Positions 44,590 through 57,784 are shown, counted from the stretch's first letter. The stretch is 64,000 bases of DNA from Muscardinus avellanarius (GCA_963383645.1 OY726569.1:26738554-26802553), one strand, 5' to 3'. Notes: generated by a model not told the origin, from the sequence alone. Numbers and translations are program-made.

Positions 44590-45700
44590 AAATTTTTTAT
44601 TGGTGAATTGTAGTCATACATCTTAATAAAGTACAAGATAGTGGAGACATCCATGCACACATCACCCAATTAACCTTTACCCAATTCCCATCCCATTTCC
44701 TACCTCACCCTCCTTCTCATGTTTGGCTTAATGATTGATTTTGATATGTTTGTTAATGTACATCAAAAAACATTAGAAAAATTCCCTCCTACCATCCTCT
44801 TAGTTAGGGTGAGAAAGTGGGATTTGATTTGGTTAACCAGCTTTGCCAATACCATTTGTTGAACAGGCTATCATTTTCCAGTGTACGTTTTTGGTCCCTT
44901 TGTCAAAAAATAATTGACTGTGAGTGTGTGGATTTGTCTCTGAGTCTCCTATTCTGCTCCACTGGTCTATGTATCTGTTTTTGTGCCAGTACCTTGCTGT
45001 ATTTACTGTGGCTTTGTAGTATACTTTAAAGTTAGGAATTGTGATTCTTCCTACAAGTTTTTTGTTGCTGAGAATGACTTTGGATATTCTGGGATTTTTG
45101 TTGTTCCAAATGAATTTAAAGATTTATTTTTCCATGTCTGTGAGGAATGACTTTGGTAATTTAATGGGTATTGCGTTGAATCTGTAGATCACTTTTGAAA
45201 CTACAGTAATTTTGATGATATTTATTCTGCCTATCCATGAACATGGAAGATCTTTCCATCTTCTAAGGTCTTTTGTGATTTCTTCTTGAAGTTTAATAAT
45301 TTTCTTTATAGAGTTCTTTTACTTTCTTGTCTAAGTTTATTCCTATGTATTTTATTTTATTTTTTTTTGTGGGATAACCTGGGTGGAAGTGTTTTCTGAA
45401 TTTCTTTTTCAGTGGATTTATGGTTAGTATATAGAAAGTTTCCAATCTTTAAAGATTGATTTTGTATGCAGGCACTTGGCTGAATTTGTTGAACAGTTCT
45501 ATAAGGCTTTTTGTCGAGTTTGTTAGGTCTTGTAATAGTAGCATATCATCTACAAATAGTGAAAGTTTGAGTTCTTCTTTTCCTATTTGTACTACTTTGA
45601 TTTCCTTTTCTTGCCTTATTGCTCTGGCTAGAGCCTCAAGTATTACATTGAAAAGAAGTGGTGATAACAGACATCCTTGTCTTGTTCCTTGTTTCTTTCT
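44590..45700 (-). mobile_element. LINE-1 3' part, minus strand
   Basis: This starts with the 3' end (TTATTGGTGAATTGTAGTCA) and runs back through ORF2 (GGTCTATGTATCTG, CTATTTGTAC…). Reading frames are broken. It ends at a (CT)n tract and two SINEs. LINE-1 sequence from further 5' resumes at 46830. Confidence 0.85.
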
Positions 45701-45733
45701 CTCCTCTCTCTCTTCTTCCTCTCTCTCTTCTTC

Positions 45734-45790
<57 letters not shown>
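45700..45790. repeat. (CT)n/(TCTTCC)n tract
   Basis: A pyrimidine microsatellite marking the break in the LINE-1. Confidence 0.9.
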
Positions 45791-46213
45791 GTAGAACCCA
45801 GAGGCTTTCTACCTCTAGGCTATACTCCCAGACCTATATTTTATATTTTATTTGGAAACAGGTTTTCACTAAGTTGCTGAGAGCCTCACTAAGTAGCCGA
45901 GGCTGGCTTTGAACCTGTGCGATCCTTCTGTCTCATCTTCCCAAGTGTGGTGTTTACAAGCATGTACCACCATGCCCAGCTGAGTCCCATTTCTATTTTG
46001 CAAAATAATGGTGGTACTAGGGTAGAACCCAGTGGCTTTCTTCCTCCGGGCTACACTCCCAGCTCTATTTTATATTTTATTTGGAAACAGGGTCTCACTA
46101 AGTTGCTGAGAGCCTCACTAAGTAGCTGAGGCTGGCTTCGAATCTGCACTATCCTCCTGTCTCTGCCTCCCAAGCGCAGGGATTACAAGCGTACGCCACC
46201 ATGCCTGGCTCTT
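45790..46213 (-). mobile_element. Two SINEs in tandem, minus strand
   Basis: Copies at 45790-45984 and 46008-46213, both younger-type reverse complements, are separated by about 20 bp. Confidence 0.85.
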
Positions 46214-46249
46214 TTTTGTGTGAAAAAAATTACAATATAAGAAATGTTT

Positions 46250-46430
46250 ATTAGGCAGGCATGGGGGTACACATCTGTAATCATAGTACTTGGGAGGGAG
46301 GATCACAGATTTGAGGCCAGACAGAGCAACTTAGTGAGACCCCATTTCAAAATAAAAAATTTAAAGGGGTATACCGCAAAGGTAGAAGGCCCAGAGGTTC
46401 AAAACCTGGTACTCATCTCCCGCAAAGGAA
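46250..46430 (+). mobile_element. Diverged B1-dID-type SINE
   Basis: A plus-strand copy beginning GGCATGGGGGTACACATC with a degenerate right half. Confidence 0.7.
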
Positions 46431-46439
46431 AAGAAATCT

Positions 46440-46825
46440 TTATTAACATATAAACACAGTTAGGATGGGTAAAGTTTAAAAATAAGGTTTTAACCCTAGA
46501 AGAATGTCAGAGAGGGAAGCGCGCTGCCCATGACCCCACGTCACAACTACAAGCTCTGAGGGATTCACTGGGCAGGGCTGCACACACCATGATCTTGTGA
46601 AATTCTGAACCTTTACAGTTTCAGACAGTGTTTTCTGAAAAAAGAGTTCCCTTTTCTTCCTTTCCATCTACCTCTCTAGCGTTTATAAAAAGTTTATCCT
46701 TAAAAAGTAAAGCTCATCATTTTGTAAAATTTCTCAGCCAAGAACTTTTAAAAGAAGATTTGCAAAGAAGATCACAAAAATTTAAAGATTACAAAATAGG
46801 AGTATCAGGATTAGCTCTTCTATAA
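46440..46825. other. Intergenic, nothing recognised
   Basis: A CRE-like ACGTCA occurs at about 46537. No V-segment remnant was found around it. Confidence 0.35.
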
Positions 46826-46829
46826 AGGT

Positions 46830-48310
46830 TTTACAAAATTCATTTGGGAAATCATCTGGTCCTGGTCTTTTCTTTGATGGTAGGCTGTTTATTGCTATAT
46901 CAATCTCTTTGATTGCTACTGGATGGTTTAAAATTTCTATATCTTCTTAATTCTGTTTAGAAAGGTTGTATTTATCTAGAAAGTTGTCAACTTCTTTCAG
47001 ATTTTCTGTTTTGTTGGAGTATCAATTTTCAAAGTAGTTTCTGAAAAGCCTCTGGATTTCTACACTGTCGGTTGGTGGTAATATCTCCTTTTTCATATCT
47101 TTGCTTTGTAATTCGGGTTGATCCTCTCTTTCTTTTTTTTTTTTAGGTTAAGTTGTCTAGTGGTTTAATCTATCTTTTTAATTTTTTTTGAGAAAGCAGG
47201 TTTTAGTTTTGTTGATATTCTGAATTTTTTTATTCTCTACTTTTTTATTTCTGCTCTGATTTTAAATAATTTCCTGCCTTCTACTGGCTTTTGTGTTAGA
47301 CTGTTCTTCTTTTTCAAGGGCTTTGGGGTATGTCATAGGTTATTTGGTGATTTTCCGTTTTTCTTATGTGAGCACTCAATGCTATAAATGTTCCTCTTAA
47401 GACTGCCTTCAAAGTGTACCACAGGTTTTGATGTATCTCTATTTTCATTTGTTTCTAGAAATTTCTTGATTTCACTCCTTATTTCTTCTATGACCCATTC
47501 TTCATTCAGCAGTGTGGTGTTCAGCCTCCACGTTTATGTGGTTTCTCTGGGTCATATAGGTGACTTCTAGTTTTATTCCATTTGGTCTGAAAAGACATAG
47601 GGAAGTATGTCACATTTTTTGAATTTCCTAGTTTTTGTGTCCCAGGATGTGATCTATTTTGAAGCAGGTTCCGTGAGCAGCTGAGAAAAATGTGAACTCT
47701 GCTGTAGTTGGGTGGAATATTCCATATGTATCTAATAGGTCCATTTAGTTGATGGTGTTTTTTAGGTCTGAGGCATCTTTACTGACCTTTTGTCTAGAAG
47801 ATCAGTCTAACAGTGTGAGAGGGGTGTTGAAGTTTGCCAGCAGTCAGACCTAGGGAGTTCATCATGGCTATGCGAGTCCCTGGGGGCACCACGCTGAGCT
47901 TCTCTCATGGAGATGGCGGCTTACATTGTTGTTGAGTGCCAGTCTCAATCTCTGGAGGGCATGGTGAGCTCCACCGTAGTCAGTGTTTGCACAGGAGGAA
48001 CTGATGCCTTAACTCAGATGATCTGCAGCTGCCTACTTCACGTTCTTGGTTCATTTCCTATTTGTCTCTGAAGGTGGTGCAGTGAGGCAGATGGTGTTTC
48101 TGTTGAGGCCACGAGGCAGGTGGTTTCTTTTCTGCTCTCTGAGTGCTTCTTTTCCTTCTAGCTTTTATGTATTGTGTTATTTTTAAAGTTATAGTGTTTT
48201 CTGGCTTTTGTAGAAGGCTGTTTTTAAGGCACTGGAGCTCAGGTGTCAGCAGGACTGGCATATGCTCCTTTCCTTGGTCGCCATCTTCCTGGAGGTCTCT
48301 TCTCTCCTGT
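46830..48310 (-). mobile_element. LINE-1 5' part, minus strand, including probable 5' UTR
   Basis: 46830-47800 is reverse ORF2 (upstream part). 47830-48310 reads as a LINE-1 5' UTR. Its outer end carries GGAAGATGGCGACC on the minus strand (48276-48289), like the YY1 site that starts LINE-1 transcripts. ORF1 is not seen between them, so an internal deletion is likely. Confidence 0.65.
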
Positions 48311-48352
48311 TTTGACGATTATTGTCTTCTATCTTGTTTTCTATTAGTTTTA

Positions 48353-48355
<3 letters not shown>

Positions 48356-48402
<47 letters not shown>

Positions 48403-48588
48403 GAACAGTGAACCCAGGCGCATTCTACCTCTGAGTTATGCCCCCAACCCCATTTTATTTTATATTTTGAAACAGAGACTAAGTTGATGAGAGTCTCAAT
48501 ACTTGTGGAGACTATCCTTAAAACTGTGATATTGTCTCAACCTCCCAAATAATGAAATTACAGGTATGCACCACTACATTCAGCTGTT
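48356..48588 (-). mobile_element. (GT)n tract plus SINE, minus strand
   Basis: (GT)n at 48356-48398 leads into a diverged minus-strand SINE. Confidence 0.8.
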
Positions 48589-48599
48589 TTTTATCTTTT

Positions 48600-48940
48600 A
48601 AAGGTTATGTTTTGTGTGTTTCAATGTGGTTAATCCTACTTTGAGTTTCTTGAGCTTCTTCAATATTTATTATTTTTTTCTAAAATGAAAATGTTTCAGT
48701 TATTTTTTAAAAATTGTCAACCTATGTCTCTCTCCTTTCTTATTTGTATAACTATTATGTATATAGTGGTATACTTGGTGATCTCACAGATCTCCAAAGC
48801 TCTGTTCAGCTTTTTCATTGCTTTTCTTCCTATTAATCTGTCTACAGGTCATTTATTATTATTATTATCTTATGATGAAACTCTTTAATTAATTTTTAAT
48901 TCCTATCATTACAGTTTTTTTTTCATTTTTCTTTTTCTTT
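48600..48940. other. AT-rich, possible old LINE-1 sequence
   Basis: Phrases such as TTTGAGTTTCTTGAGCTTCTT suggest an old LINE-1 fragment on the minus strand. The evidence is weak. Confidence 0.3.
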
Positions 48941-48944
48941 TTTG

Positions 48945-49715
48945 TGAAACTGGGGATGAAGCCCAGGGGCATTCAACCTCTAATCTACACCCACAACCCT
49001 ATTTTTTTATTCTTTATTTTGAAACAGGGTCTCACTAAGTTACAAAGGGCCTAACTAGGTAGCTGATGTTGTCTGCGAACCTATTATCTTGTCTCAGCCT
49101 CCCAAGTACTGGGATTACAAGTGTGTGCCACCACTCCCAGCTTTATTATTACAGTTTTCACCCACAAAATTATTATGACTTTTTCCCCCCGGAACTGGGA
49201 ATGGAATCCAGGGGCATTCATTCTCCAAGTTATACCACCACTCTTATTTTTTTAATTTTTATTTTGAAACAAGGTCTAAGTTTCAAAATAAAGGCTCACA
49301 AAGTAGCTGAGAATGTCCGTGAACTGTGATCCTCCTGTCTCACCCTCCCAAGTACTGGGATTACAAGTGTGTGCCACCATGCCCGTGTCCATTTCATCCA
49401 TTTTGTTCACCTCTTCCTTTTTGTTCATTTTCTTAACTACTACTTCACTTTTAATGAGTCATTGTCATAATATGTCCCTTTAATTTTGTGTGTGTATGTG
49501 TGGTACTGGGTATTGAACTCAGGGGCATTCTACCTCCAAGCTACGAGCCCAGCCCTATGTTATTTTTTACTTAAAAACAGCATCTTGCTAAGTTGCTGAG
49601 AGTCTCACTAAGTTGCTGAGGCTGGCCTCGAACCTGAGACCTCTTGCCACAGCCTTCAAAGACTGTACTTCAAAGTACAGTCTTCAAAGTCTTCAAAGCA
49701 TTGCAGCACCACACC
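48945..49715 (-). mobile_element. Cluster of three SINEs, minus strand
   Basis: Copies lie at about 48945-49143, 49190-49383 and 49498-49715. The last ends in a small local repeat (CTTCAAAGTACAGT). Confidence 0.8.
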
Positions 49716-49719
49716 CAGT

Positions 49720-50360
49720 TCCTTTACTTATTTAAACATGGTTTCCTTTCAGTTTTTAAACATTTTTATAATAGATGTTTTGAAGTGTTTTTCTGCTCTA
49801 TCCAATATTCCATAGTTTTGTTTTATGGGTTCCACTTCCCAAACTTAAACTTTCAGTGTTGGAAACTTGGCATTTTAGTGGAAAAAATAGTACAAATTCT
49901 AGATTCTGATTTGCCTTCTCCTATTTAGGTACTGTTTACTAGTCCTCGTTTTAAGCTAATTTTCCTGGACTCATGATGTGGTATCTCTCTCCCTTGCCGC
50001 AGGCAGCTGCTGATGTTTCTCTTTCATGTTTTGTTTTCCTTTTTGAGATTGTTTCTGTATATAAACCTTGTTTTCCAGCACCTGCTACTGGGTCAGCCTT
50101 AGTGGCCAGCTAGTAATAGGTCAGAGTCTTTTAAAAATTCTTTTCCAGTATTCTTCTGTAAACCATAGGGAACATATCCAAAGTACAGGCAATTTGCAAG
50201 TATTTCTTACTTTTACTTTCTTCTGGACCCACTCCTGTCTCTTCCGTGCATGCATATGAACTTACATAAATGTAAGCATGTTGCTAGCTAAGGTTGTTAT
50301 ATTATTTCCTGAGCTTTAGGGGTCTTATTGAGAAAGTTTCTACCAACGCCTATATTTTGG
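49720..50360. other. Intergenic, possible old LINE-1 remnant
   Basis: The interval 49740-50200 resembles the region downstream of TTTTTAAACATTTTTATAATAGATG-type LINE-1 sequence. No gene was recognised. Confidence 0.3.
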
Positions 50361-50362
50361 AG

Positions 50363-50365
<3 letters not shown>

Positions 50366-50412
<47 letters not shown>

Positions 50413-50618
50413 ACGCACATGCGTGTGTGTGTGTGTGTGTTTCTGGGAGTTGTGCCTCTGAGCTACATTCCCAAATCTATTTTTTTCTTTATTTTGAAAT
50501 GTCTCACTAAGTTGCAGAGCGCCTCACAAATAGCTGAGGCTGGCCACAAACCTGCAATCCTCCTGTGTCAGCCTCCCAAGTACTAGGACTACAAGTGTGT
50601 GCCACCATGCCTGGCTTG
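50366..50618 (-). mobile_element. (GT)n tract plus diverged SINE, minus strand
   Basis: The GT repeat is interrupted by GCGCACGCACATGC and followed by a partial minus-strand SINE. Confidence 0.8.
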
Positions 50619-51418
50619 TCCTGTTTTCTTCTAGTATTTGCAAAATTTGTGCTTCAGTTTCCAGGTTTTTGAGCTATCTTACAGTGACTGTTGTGCAGAG
50701 TGAGAGATAAAGGTCTAATTTTATTCTTGTATATAAACCCAGGTTTTCTAACAACATTTGTTGAAAATACTGTCTTCAGAGTACATTTTGGACTCATCAG
50801 TCAAAAGTCAACTGCCTATAAATGTGAGGACTTGTCTCTGTATCTTCTATTCTGCTGGTCTATATGTTAGTTTTTATGCCAATAACATGCTGTTTTTGTT
50901 ACAACAACTCTGTAGTATAATTTGAAATCAGTTATGTGACACCTCCAGCATGGTTCTTATTGCTGAGAATTGCTTTAGCTATTCTGGGTCTTATGTTCTT
51001 CCACATAAATTTTGGGATTTTTTTCTAGCTCTGTGAGGAATGACATTAATATTTTAATAGGAATTGTGTTGAGTATGTAGATCAGTTTCTAGATAGACAT
51101 TTAGACAATGTTTGTTCTATCAAAAACATGGACGGTCTTTCCATCTTCTTTTTTTAAAAATTTTATTGGTACACTGTATTTATACATCATAATGGGGTAA
51201 AAAAAAAAACTTGTATAGACATAAATGCACACATCACCCAGCCAACCCCCACCAAGTCCCCACCCAACTCCCTCCCCATTCCTCCCTCCCATGCTTGGAT
51301 TAGTGGTTGACTATGAGAAGAATAAGCACATTATGTGGTTTAAAGTTTCCATCTTGTAACATCTTCAATTTCTTTCTTCAGTGTTCTATTATTATTTTTT
51401 ATTTATTTTATTTTTTAA

Positions 51419-51600
51419 TTTTTTGGTGGTTCTTGGGATGGAACCCTTCTACCTTCGGGCTATACTCCCAGACCTATTTTTTATATTGTATTTGGAAACA
51501 GGGTCTCTTAAGCCAGCGAGGCTGGTTTTGAAACTGTGTGATCCTCCTGTCTCCGCCTCTCAAGCGTGAGGATTACAAGCGTGTGCCACCACTCCCGTCT
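51419..51600 (-). mobile_element. B1-dID-type SINE (younger), minus strand
   Basis: The reverse complement within the older LINE-1 ends ACAAGCGTGTGCCACCACTC. Confidence 0.85.
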
Positions 51601-51662
51601 GTTCTTTTATTTTTGTTATAGAGATCTTTTACTTCCTTTGTTAGGATTTATTGCTAAGTATT

Positions 51663-51701
<39 letters not shown>

Positions 51702-51799
51702 CTTATGGCTATTGCCAATAGAATTGTTTTCTGGATTTCTTTTTCTGTGGTTTTGTAGTTGGTGTTTGGAAAAGCTATTCGTTTTTTTTTTTTTTTTTT

Positions 51800-51998
51800 T
51801 TTTTTGGTGGTACTGGGGTTCCTGGTTCCTGGAAGCCCTTCTACCTCCGGGCTACACTCCCAGACCTCTTTTTACATTTTATATTTGGAAACAGGGTCTC
51901 CTAAGCCAGCGCGCGCGGCTGGCTTCGAACCTGAGCGATCCTCCTGTCTCTGCCTCCCAAGCGCAGGGATTACAAGCGTGCGCCACCACGCCCGGCCA
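51800..51998 (-). mobile_element. B1-dID-type SINE (younger), minus strand, near-intact
   Basis: A long poly(T) start (51782-51804). It retains CpGs (GCGCGCGGC, GCGTGCGCCACCACGCCCGG), which suggests recent insertion. Flanks AAGCTATTCGTTTT / AAGCTATTTGTTTT form the target-site duplication. Confidence 0.92.
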
Positions 51999-52927
51999 AG
52001 CTATTTGTTTTTTTAAAGTTGACTTTATACGTGAGTATTTGCCAAATTTATTAGCCCTAAAAGTCATCTGGTCGAACTTACTGGGTCATGTAAGTTAAGG
52101 ATCATGCTATCCACAAACATATTATTTCACTTCCTCTTCCCCTATTTGTATCCCTTTTTCTTCTCTTGCTTAATTGCTCTGGCTAAGGTGTCATGACATA
52201 TACTGAATAGGATTAATGATAGTGGGCATTCTTGTCTTGTTCTTGATTTTAGAGAAAATGCTTTGGTTTTTTCCCCCTGAAAACATCAGCATAATGTTGC
52301 CTTGAGGCTGATTATATATTGCCTTAATTGAAATAAATTCTTTCTAGCTCTAATTTCTTCAATGTTTTTTTTTTAAACAAAAACCATGTTGAGTTTTGTC
52401 AAGTGCTTTTTCTGAACCTATTGAGATGATCATTTGATTCCTTTCCATGGTTTTATTTATAAGACAGCTCTATTTATTGACTTGCCTATATTGAACCAAC
52501 CTTGCATCCCTGCAAAGAAACCAGATTTGTGGTGGTATACAATCTTATTAATGTGAGTTTGAATGAAATGACTAGTATTAAGAACTTTTGCATCTGTTTT
52601 CATCAAAGATATCAGCCTGTAATTTCCTTTCTTTGAGGATTCTTTATTTCATTTCATCATCAAGAAGATATTGGCTTTGTAGAATGAGTTTGGGAATATC
52701 CCATCTCTTTCTAGTTTAGGAAGATCTTGATAAGCATGGGACTTGGTTCTGGGTCTTTTAGAATTCAGCTGAGAATTTACCTAGTCCTGGGATTTTCTTT
52801 GTTGAAAAATTGTTTAATGTACTGTTCTAGCTCCATGTATTTATGTAATTCCTCTCTCTTCATGCTGTTGATTTCTAATTTTAGTCCATTATGATCTGAA
52901 AAAAATGCAAGGTATTAAATAAATTTT

Positions 52928-53130
52928 TTTTGTGATACTGGGGATTGAATCCAGGGGCATTCTACTTCGAAGCTATACCTCTAGGCCTATTTAATTTTTA
53001 TTTTTGAAACAGGGTCTTCCTAGATTGAGGTGAGTCTCACTGCTTGCTGAGGCGGACCTCAGACCTTCAATCCTCCTGTCTCTGACTCCTAAGCCCTGGG
53101 ATTACAGGCATATGCCACAGTATCCAGCTT
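52928..53130 (-). mobile_element. B1-dID-type SINE (older), minus strand
   Basis: The reverse complement begins TGTGATACTGGGGATTGAAT. Confidence 0.8.
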
Positions 53131-53709
53131 ATATCAATTTCTTGAATTTTTTAATAATCATTTTGTGGCCTCAAATATGAACCTTTTTGGAGAAGGTTCC
53201 ACAAGCAGCTGAGAAAAATGTGAATTCATATTATTTTTGGTTGAAATATTGAGTAATTCGTATTGATTTACTTTGGAGTATGATGAATATGTTTTTCTTT
53301 TGATTCTTTCAGGAGTCTATTATTGACTTTATATTAAGTCCATTTTGATTATAATGTGGCATAGAGATGTTATTTTTTTAACCTTGACTACTTGGGGTTC
53401 TGAAAGTTTCCTCTGTGTGAATGTCCACCTCACTTCCCATATTTTGAAGATTCTCTGACACTATTTCTCTGAAGAGATTATTTATGCCTTTGGTTTGTAC
53501 CTCCAGAATTTCTTCAATGCTACCGACCTTAGGTTTGGTCTCTTGATCAAGAATTCTTGAATATTCAGGTCATGGTCTTTTATTGTCTTTTCTTTTATTG
53601 ACTGAGTGTTCAAGTTTCAATATGCTATTTTCTAAGCCCAAGACTCTTGTTTGTCATATGTTTTACATTGTAATGTCTCTGTGGGCTGTTTTTGTCTATT
53701 CAACTAAAA

Positions 53710-54210
53710 TTTGTTGAACAGAAAAATTAAAACTAATAGGCAGCTTGGTACAGCCTTAACAAGTCTTTATTACAAAATAAATAGAAAATAGAGAAGAGCA
53801 GTGTGCAGGTACATTGGAGAGCCTGAAAATGGCACTCTGACTCCATATAGTCGAGAGCCCAAAAATGGGCATTCACCATCCCCGGCCTTTAAATAGATTT
53901 TGTATCGGTATGTATAGTCAATGGGCTAGTAACCTACATCTTTGCCCAGTGATGCCTCTGCCTCCTGAGAATGCACTTAATGAGTGCAGGGATCAAACAC
54001 CTACCTGGCTTCCACCCTATCTTTATGACTTTGAAATGTTGTTGGCAGAGTCACTATAATTTTGGGGGTTTTAATGATCTCTACATATTTTTAGGCCCAA
54101 AGGTTTTATATTAGGATACAGGGCAGTCATTGTAACAGCTTCCACTTCTCTTTGTCTGCGTGCCTGCACAGCACCCAGGCTGTGACTACTTTTTTCATTT
54201 TAGAAATACC
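53710..54210 (-). other. Possible LTR-like segment, unassigned
   Basis: TTTATTACAAAATAAATAG and CCTTTAAATAGATTT resemble LTR promoter/poly(A) signals in one or the other orientation. The ends and family are not clear. No coding remains were seen. Confidence 0.25.
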
Positions 54211-54409
54211 AGAGCAGTTTTCCAGTACCAGCAAATTCTAGTCTATTGGTGATACTTTTGATTGATTTTAAAATTTGATTAACTGTATTTTACATTTCAT
54301 TCAGAATTGTTTCTTTTTCAGAGTTTCAATTTCTTTATTCACCCCTGTATACTCTCTATGATTTCATTCTTTAGATGTTGCTTTAAATCTTTGAATTAAT
54401 TTTTTAAAA

Positions 54410-54802
54410 ATTGTTTTTGTTACTGGGGTTCCTGGAAGCCCTTCTACCTCCGGTCTACACTCCCATACCTAATATTTTATATTTTTATAAGGAAACAGGG
54501 TCTCTTAAGCCAGTGTGGATGGCTTCAAACCTGTGCGATTCTCCTGTCTCTGCCTCCCAAGCACAGGAATTACGAGAGTGTGCCACCACGCCCGGCTTTG
54601 AATTAATTTTTTAAATCTAATTCTTTTGGGATTGAACCCAGGGGCAGTCTATCTCTAGGCTATACTCCCAGCCCTATTTTATTATGTATTTTGAAAGAGG
54701 GTCTCACTAAGTTGCAGAGGGCCTCACTAAGTAGCTGAGGCTCCTCCTGTCTTAGCCTCCCAAGTACTGGGATTACAATCATGTACCACTACATCCAGCT
54801 AA
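54410..54802 (-). mobile_element. Two SINEs, minus strand
   Basis: 54410-54597 is younger type and 54622-54802 is older type. Confidence 0.85.
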
Positions 54803-54804
54803 AT

Positions 54805-55768
54805 CTTTAATCATTCTCATAACCAAAAAATTATAATTCAACCCCTGGAATTTTCTGCATCTCTACACTATAAATTCCATTGTTTTGGAATTTTATTTAT
54901 TTTTGTCTCATTGGCACTCATTCCCATGTTTTCAGGGTACTTTGATTTGCACCTCTCTTTGTACTACTTTTCCTGTTAGTCCTTTGGAGATGGTTAGTGT
55001 ACCAAGGTGCAGTATCTCTTAGCTGGTTTGTGGAAATGGTTCAGCAGATGGACATACCATTTACATGAAAAAAAAAAAAAAAACAACTACCTTTCGACTT
55101 AGAAACTTAAGGATCTCAAGGCCATTTTGAACAACTTTCCCATTCTGGGATCATATAATGAATCACATCACTAAACAAGAGCTTCTCATGACAGCTGGCA
55201 GGCTGCTAGCAGAGCAGTTTGTTGCAGGGCACTCTAGGCTACAAGTAGTGCTTGCACATGATCCACAGCATGCAGCCCTGGAAGGCCCTTAGGAGCAGCA
55301 TCTTCTCCCTATTCTGCAGCATCTGTAACTAAGATTATTAAATGTCCAGTAATACTCAATTTTATGTGCTGACTCAGCTAGGCCACAGTATCCAATTTTG
55401 GGTCTAACTCAGGTCTAGATGTTGCTGTAAAGTTATTTTTATCTGGGATTATTATTTAAAGTAGTCGAGTCTGATTAAAGCAGATTATCCTCCATTTTGG
55501 GAAGGCTTCTTCCAATCAGTTCAAGGCTTTGAAAGAACAGAGTGACCTCCCTTGAGAAAGAGTAAATTCTGTCAGCAGACTACCCAGACTTGAGCTGTAA
55601 TATCAACTTTTCCCTGAGTCTTTAACTTGCTGGCACACTCTGCAGAATGTGAATTTATCAGCCCCTACCCACAATCACATGAGACAATTCATTACAACAA
55701 ATTTGTCTACCTTTGGTGTATCCATCTACACATAAACACATGTATATAACACTGTACACAAGAGTATT

Positions 55769-55770
<2 letters not shown>
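54805..55770. other. Intergenic, nothing recognised
   Basis: About 1 kb of mixed sequence. The interval 55330-55620 has the feel of an old DNA transposon or LTR fragment but was not assigned. Confidence 0.3.
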
Positions 55771-55773
<3 letters not shown>

Positions 55774-55825
<52 letters not shown>

Positions 55826-55877
55826 CCTCCCTCCCTCCCTCCCTCCCTCCCTCCCTCCCTCCCTCCCTCCCTCCCTC
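55774..55877. repeat. (CT)n followed by (CCCT)n
   Basis: About 23 CT units run directly into about 13 CCCT units. Reading frames across it are artefacts. Confidence 0.95.
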
Positions 55878-55989
55878 TCTGTTCTGTTTCTCTGGAGAAT
55901 CTGACTTCCAACATAGCAACAGAAATGAATGAAATAAAAATATTTAGAATTCAACATAAAGGTGATACATTATATCATCCAGGAGTAAT

Positions 55990-56573
55990 TTTTCTAAGTC
56001 AAAGTAGAAAATATTCAACAAAAGTCAACTCAAATGGATCAAAGACCTAAATGTAAGACCCAAGAGTTTGAAACTACTAGAAGAAAACCAAAAGGAAATA
56101 TGTGCAGACAATGACTTTCTGAGTAGGACTCCAATAGCCCAAGAAATAATATTAAGAATCAAATGGGACTGGATCAAACTAAAGGTCTTATGGACAACAA
56201 GGGAAACATTAACAGAATTAAGAAAATAGCTTACAGAATCAAAGAAAAATTTTTGTCAGTTACTTCCTGAAAGAGGGTTAAAATCCAGAATATAGAAATA
56301 AATCAAGAAGTTTAACATCAAAGTAACTACCCACTCAATAAATGGCCAAGTGAAATGAACTTATCAAAAATAAGTATGAATGGCCAATGATTATATAAAA
56401 AATGTTCAACATCTTTAGCTATCAGAGGCAAGAGGATAGCAAGCTCAAGGCCAACCAGGCAACTTAGAAAGACTCTGTCTCAAAATAAAAAGGGGTGAGG
56501 ATATAGACAAGTGGTAGTATATCCCTGAGTTCTAGCCTCAGTATGTATGTGCACATATGTGTGCATGTGCACG

Positions 56574-56616
<43 letters not shown>

Positions 56617-57200
56617 TGAGATTCTATCTCAACCCTATCAGAGTAACTATAATGAAGAATATAAAAAACCATAAATGCTGGTGAGGATGTGAGAGAAAAA
56701 GAACCCTCATACACTATTGGTGAAAATATAAATTAGTACAACCATTATGGAAGTCAGCATAGAGAGTCCACAAAATATCCAATGCATTTTCTTTTGAAGC
56801 CAATTTTAAGACCAATTAATCAAAAAATTCATATGGAAAAATTTAATGTAGGAATTGATATGAAATCACTAAATTGGAGGCACTCTGAAGTGGATTAGCC
56901 TTTCTATATACAAAGCTTCTGTAATATAAAGAGTTTAATACTGCCACATCAACAGATCAATAAAAATATAATAGAAGGTGTGGACCTAACTACCAATGAA
57001 AATGTAGTATTTCAGAAAGATAAAAATCTCAAATTAATGAAGCAAATACTATTTTAGCAAATAAAGCATTAGCCATTTACAATAAAATTAATGTCATTCC
57101 TCACAACCATAATTCAGAATTAATTCCAAATTTGTCAGAGATCTAAATGTAAAAATAAACAAATATGCTAGAAGGGAACATCAATGAAATAATCTTTAAT
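55990..57200 (+). mobile_element. LINE-1 ORF2 fragments, plus strand, decayed
   Basis: Phrases such as GGATCAAAGACCTAAATGTA, GAAACTACTAGAAGAAAACC and AATGGCCAAG are typical of ORF2. A partial SINE (56420-56560) and a (CA)n tract (56580-56613) interrupt it. The part from 56790 is older. Confidence 0.7.
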
Positions 57201-57204
57201 CCGG

Positions 57205-57780
57205 TATGGGAAAATAGATAAAACATTAATATATTTTGCTAAATATAAAATACTTTTACATGGAAAAATCATGGCAATGCCATAAAACAGCTATATTATC
57301 AACCTATTTTATGACAAATGATTAATATTCTCACTTCATATGTGTTTATAAAATTGAGGGAAAATACCAGAAATCATGGAAAGGAGAGCAAAAAAACACA
57401 CCTTACCAAAACATATAGAATTTCAACATACCTGCAAGAGAAATGTAAATTACAGCTACACTGAGAGATCCTTTCTCACATCCCATCAGATTACCAGCAA
57501 TAAAAGGATAGCTTGACATACTCAGTGTCGGGAGACTACAGATAAACAGGTTTTTCCATACCTTGTGACCAACATGAAAAATGGTATAAGGCAGCCTGTG
57601 ATAGTCACTCTACTATCCTTAACTTGTATAAAATCAACTTAAATTTTTGGCAAACTGGTGAGATAATGTGGTACCTGTCTTGCTTGATTCATTTTGGTCA
57701 AAATAATGATCTCAATATGTCATCATGGCAATAAATTTGGAGGATACCTTTGGGATATATAAAATATTTTCCTCCTTAAT
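57205..57780. other. AT-rich, nothing certain
   Basis: Probably decayed LINE material. No gene was seen. Confidence 0.3.
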
Positions 57781-57784
57781 TATT

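Larger units (their letters stand above)
50640..53700 (-). mobile_element. Older LINE-1, minus strand, with insertions
   Basis: Reverse ORF2 phrases run from 50740 (TTTTCTAACAACATTTGTTG) to past 53300, with heavy decay. Insertions are a younger LINE-1 3' end (51155-51330, minus), two SINEs (51419-51600, 51800-51998), a (TTTA)n tract (51660-51702) and another SINE (52928-53130). Confidence 0.75.

Noticed and set aside
46490..46620. CRE-like site and neighbouring sequence as a possible TRAV promoter
   Set aside because: No leader exon, V exon or recombination signal was found on either strand nearby.
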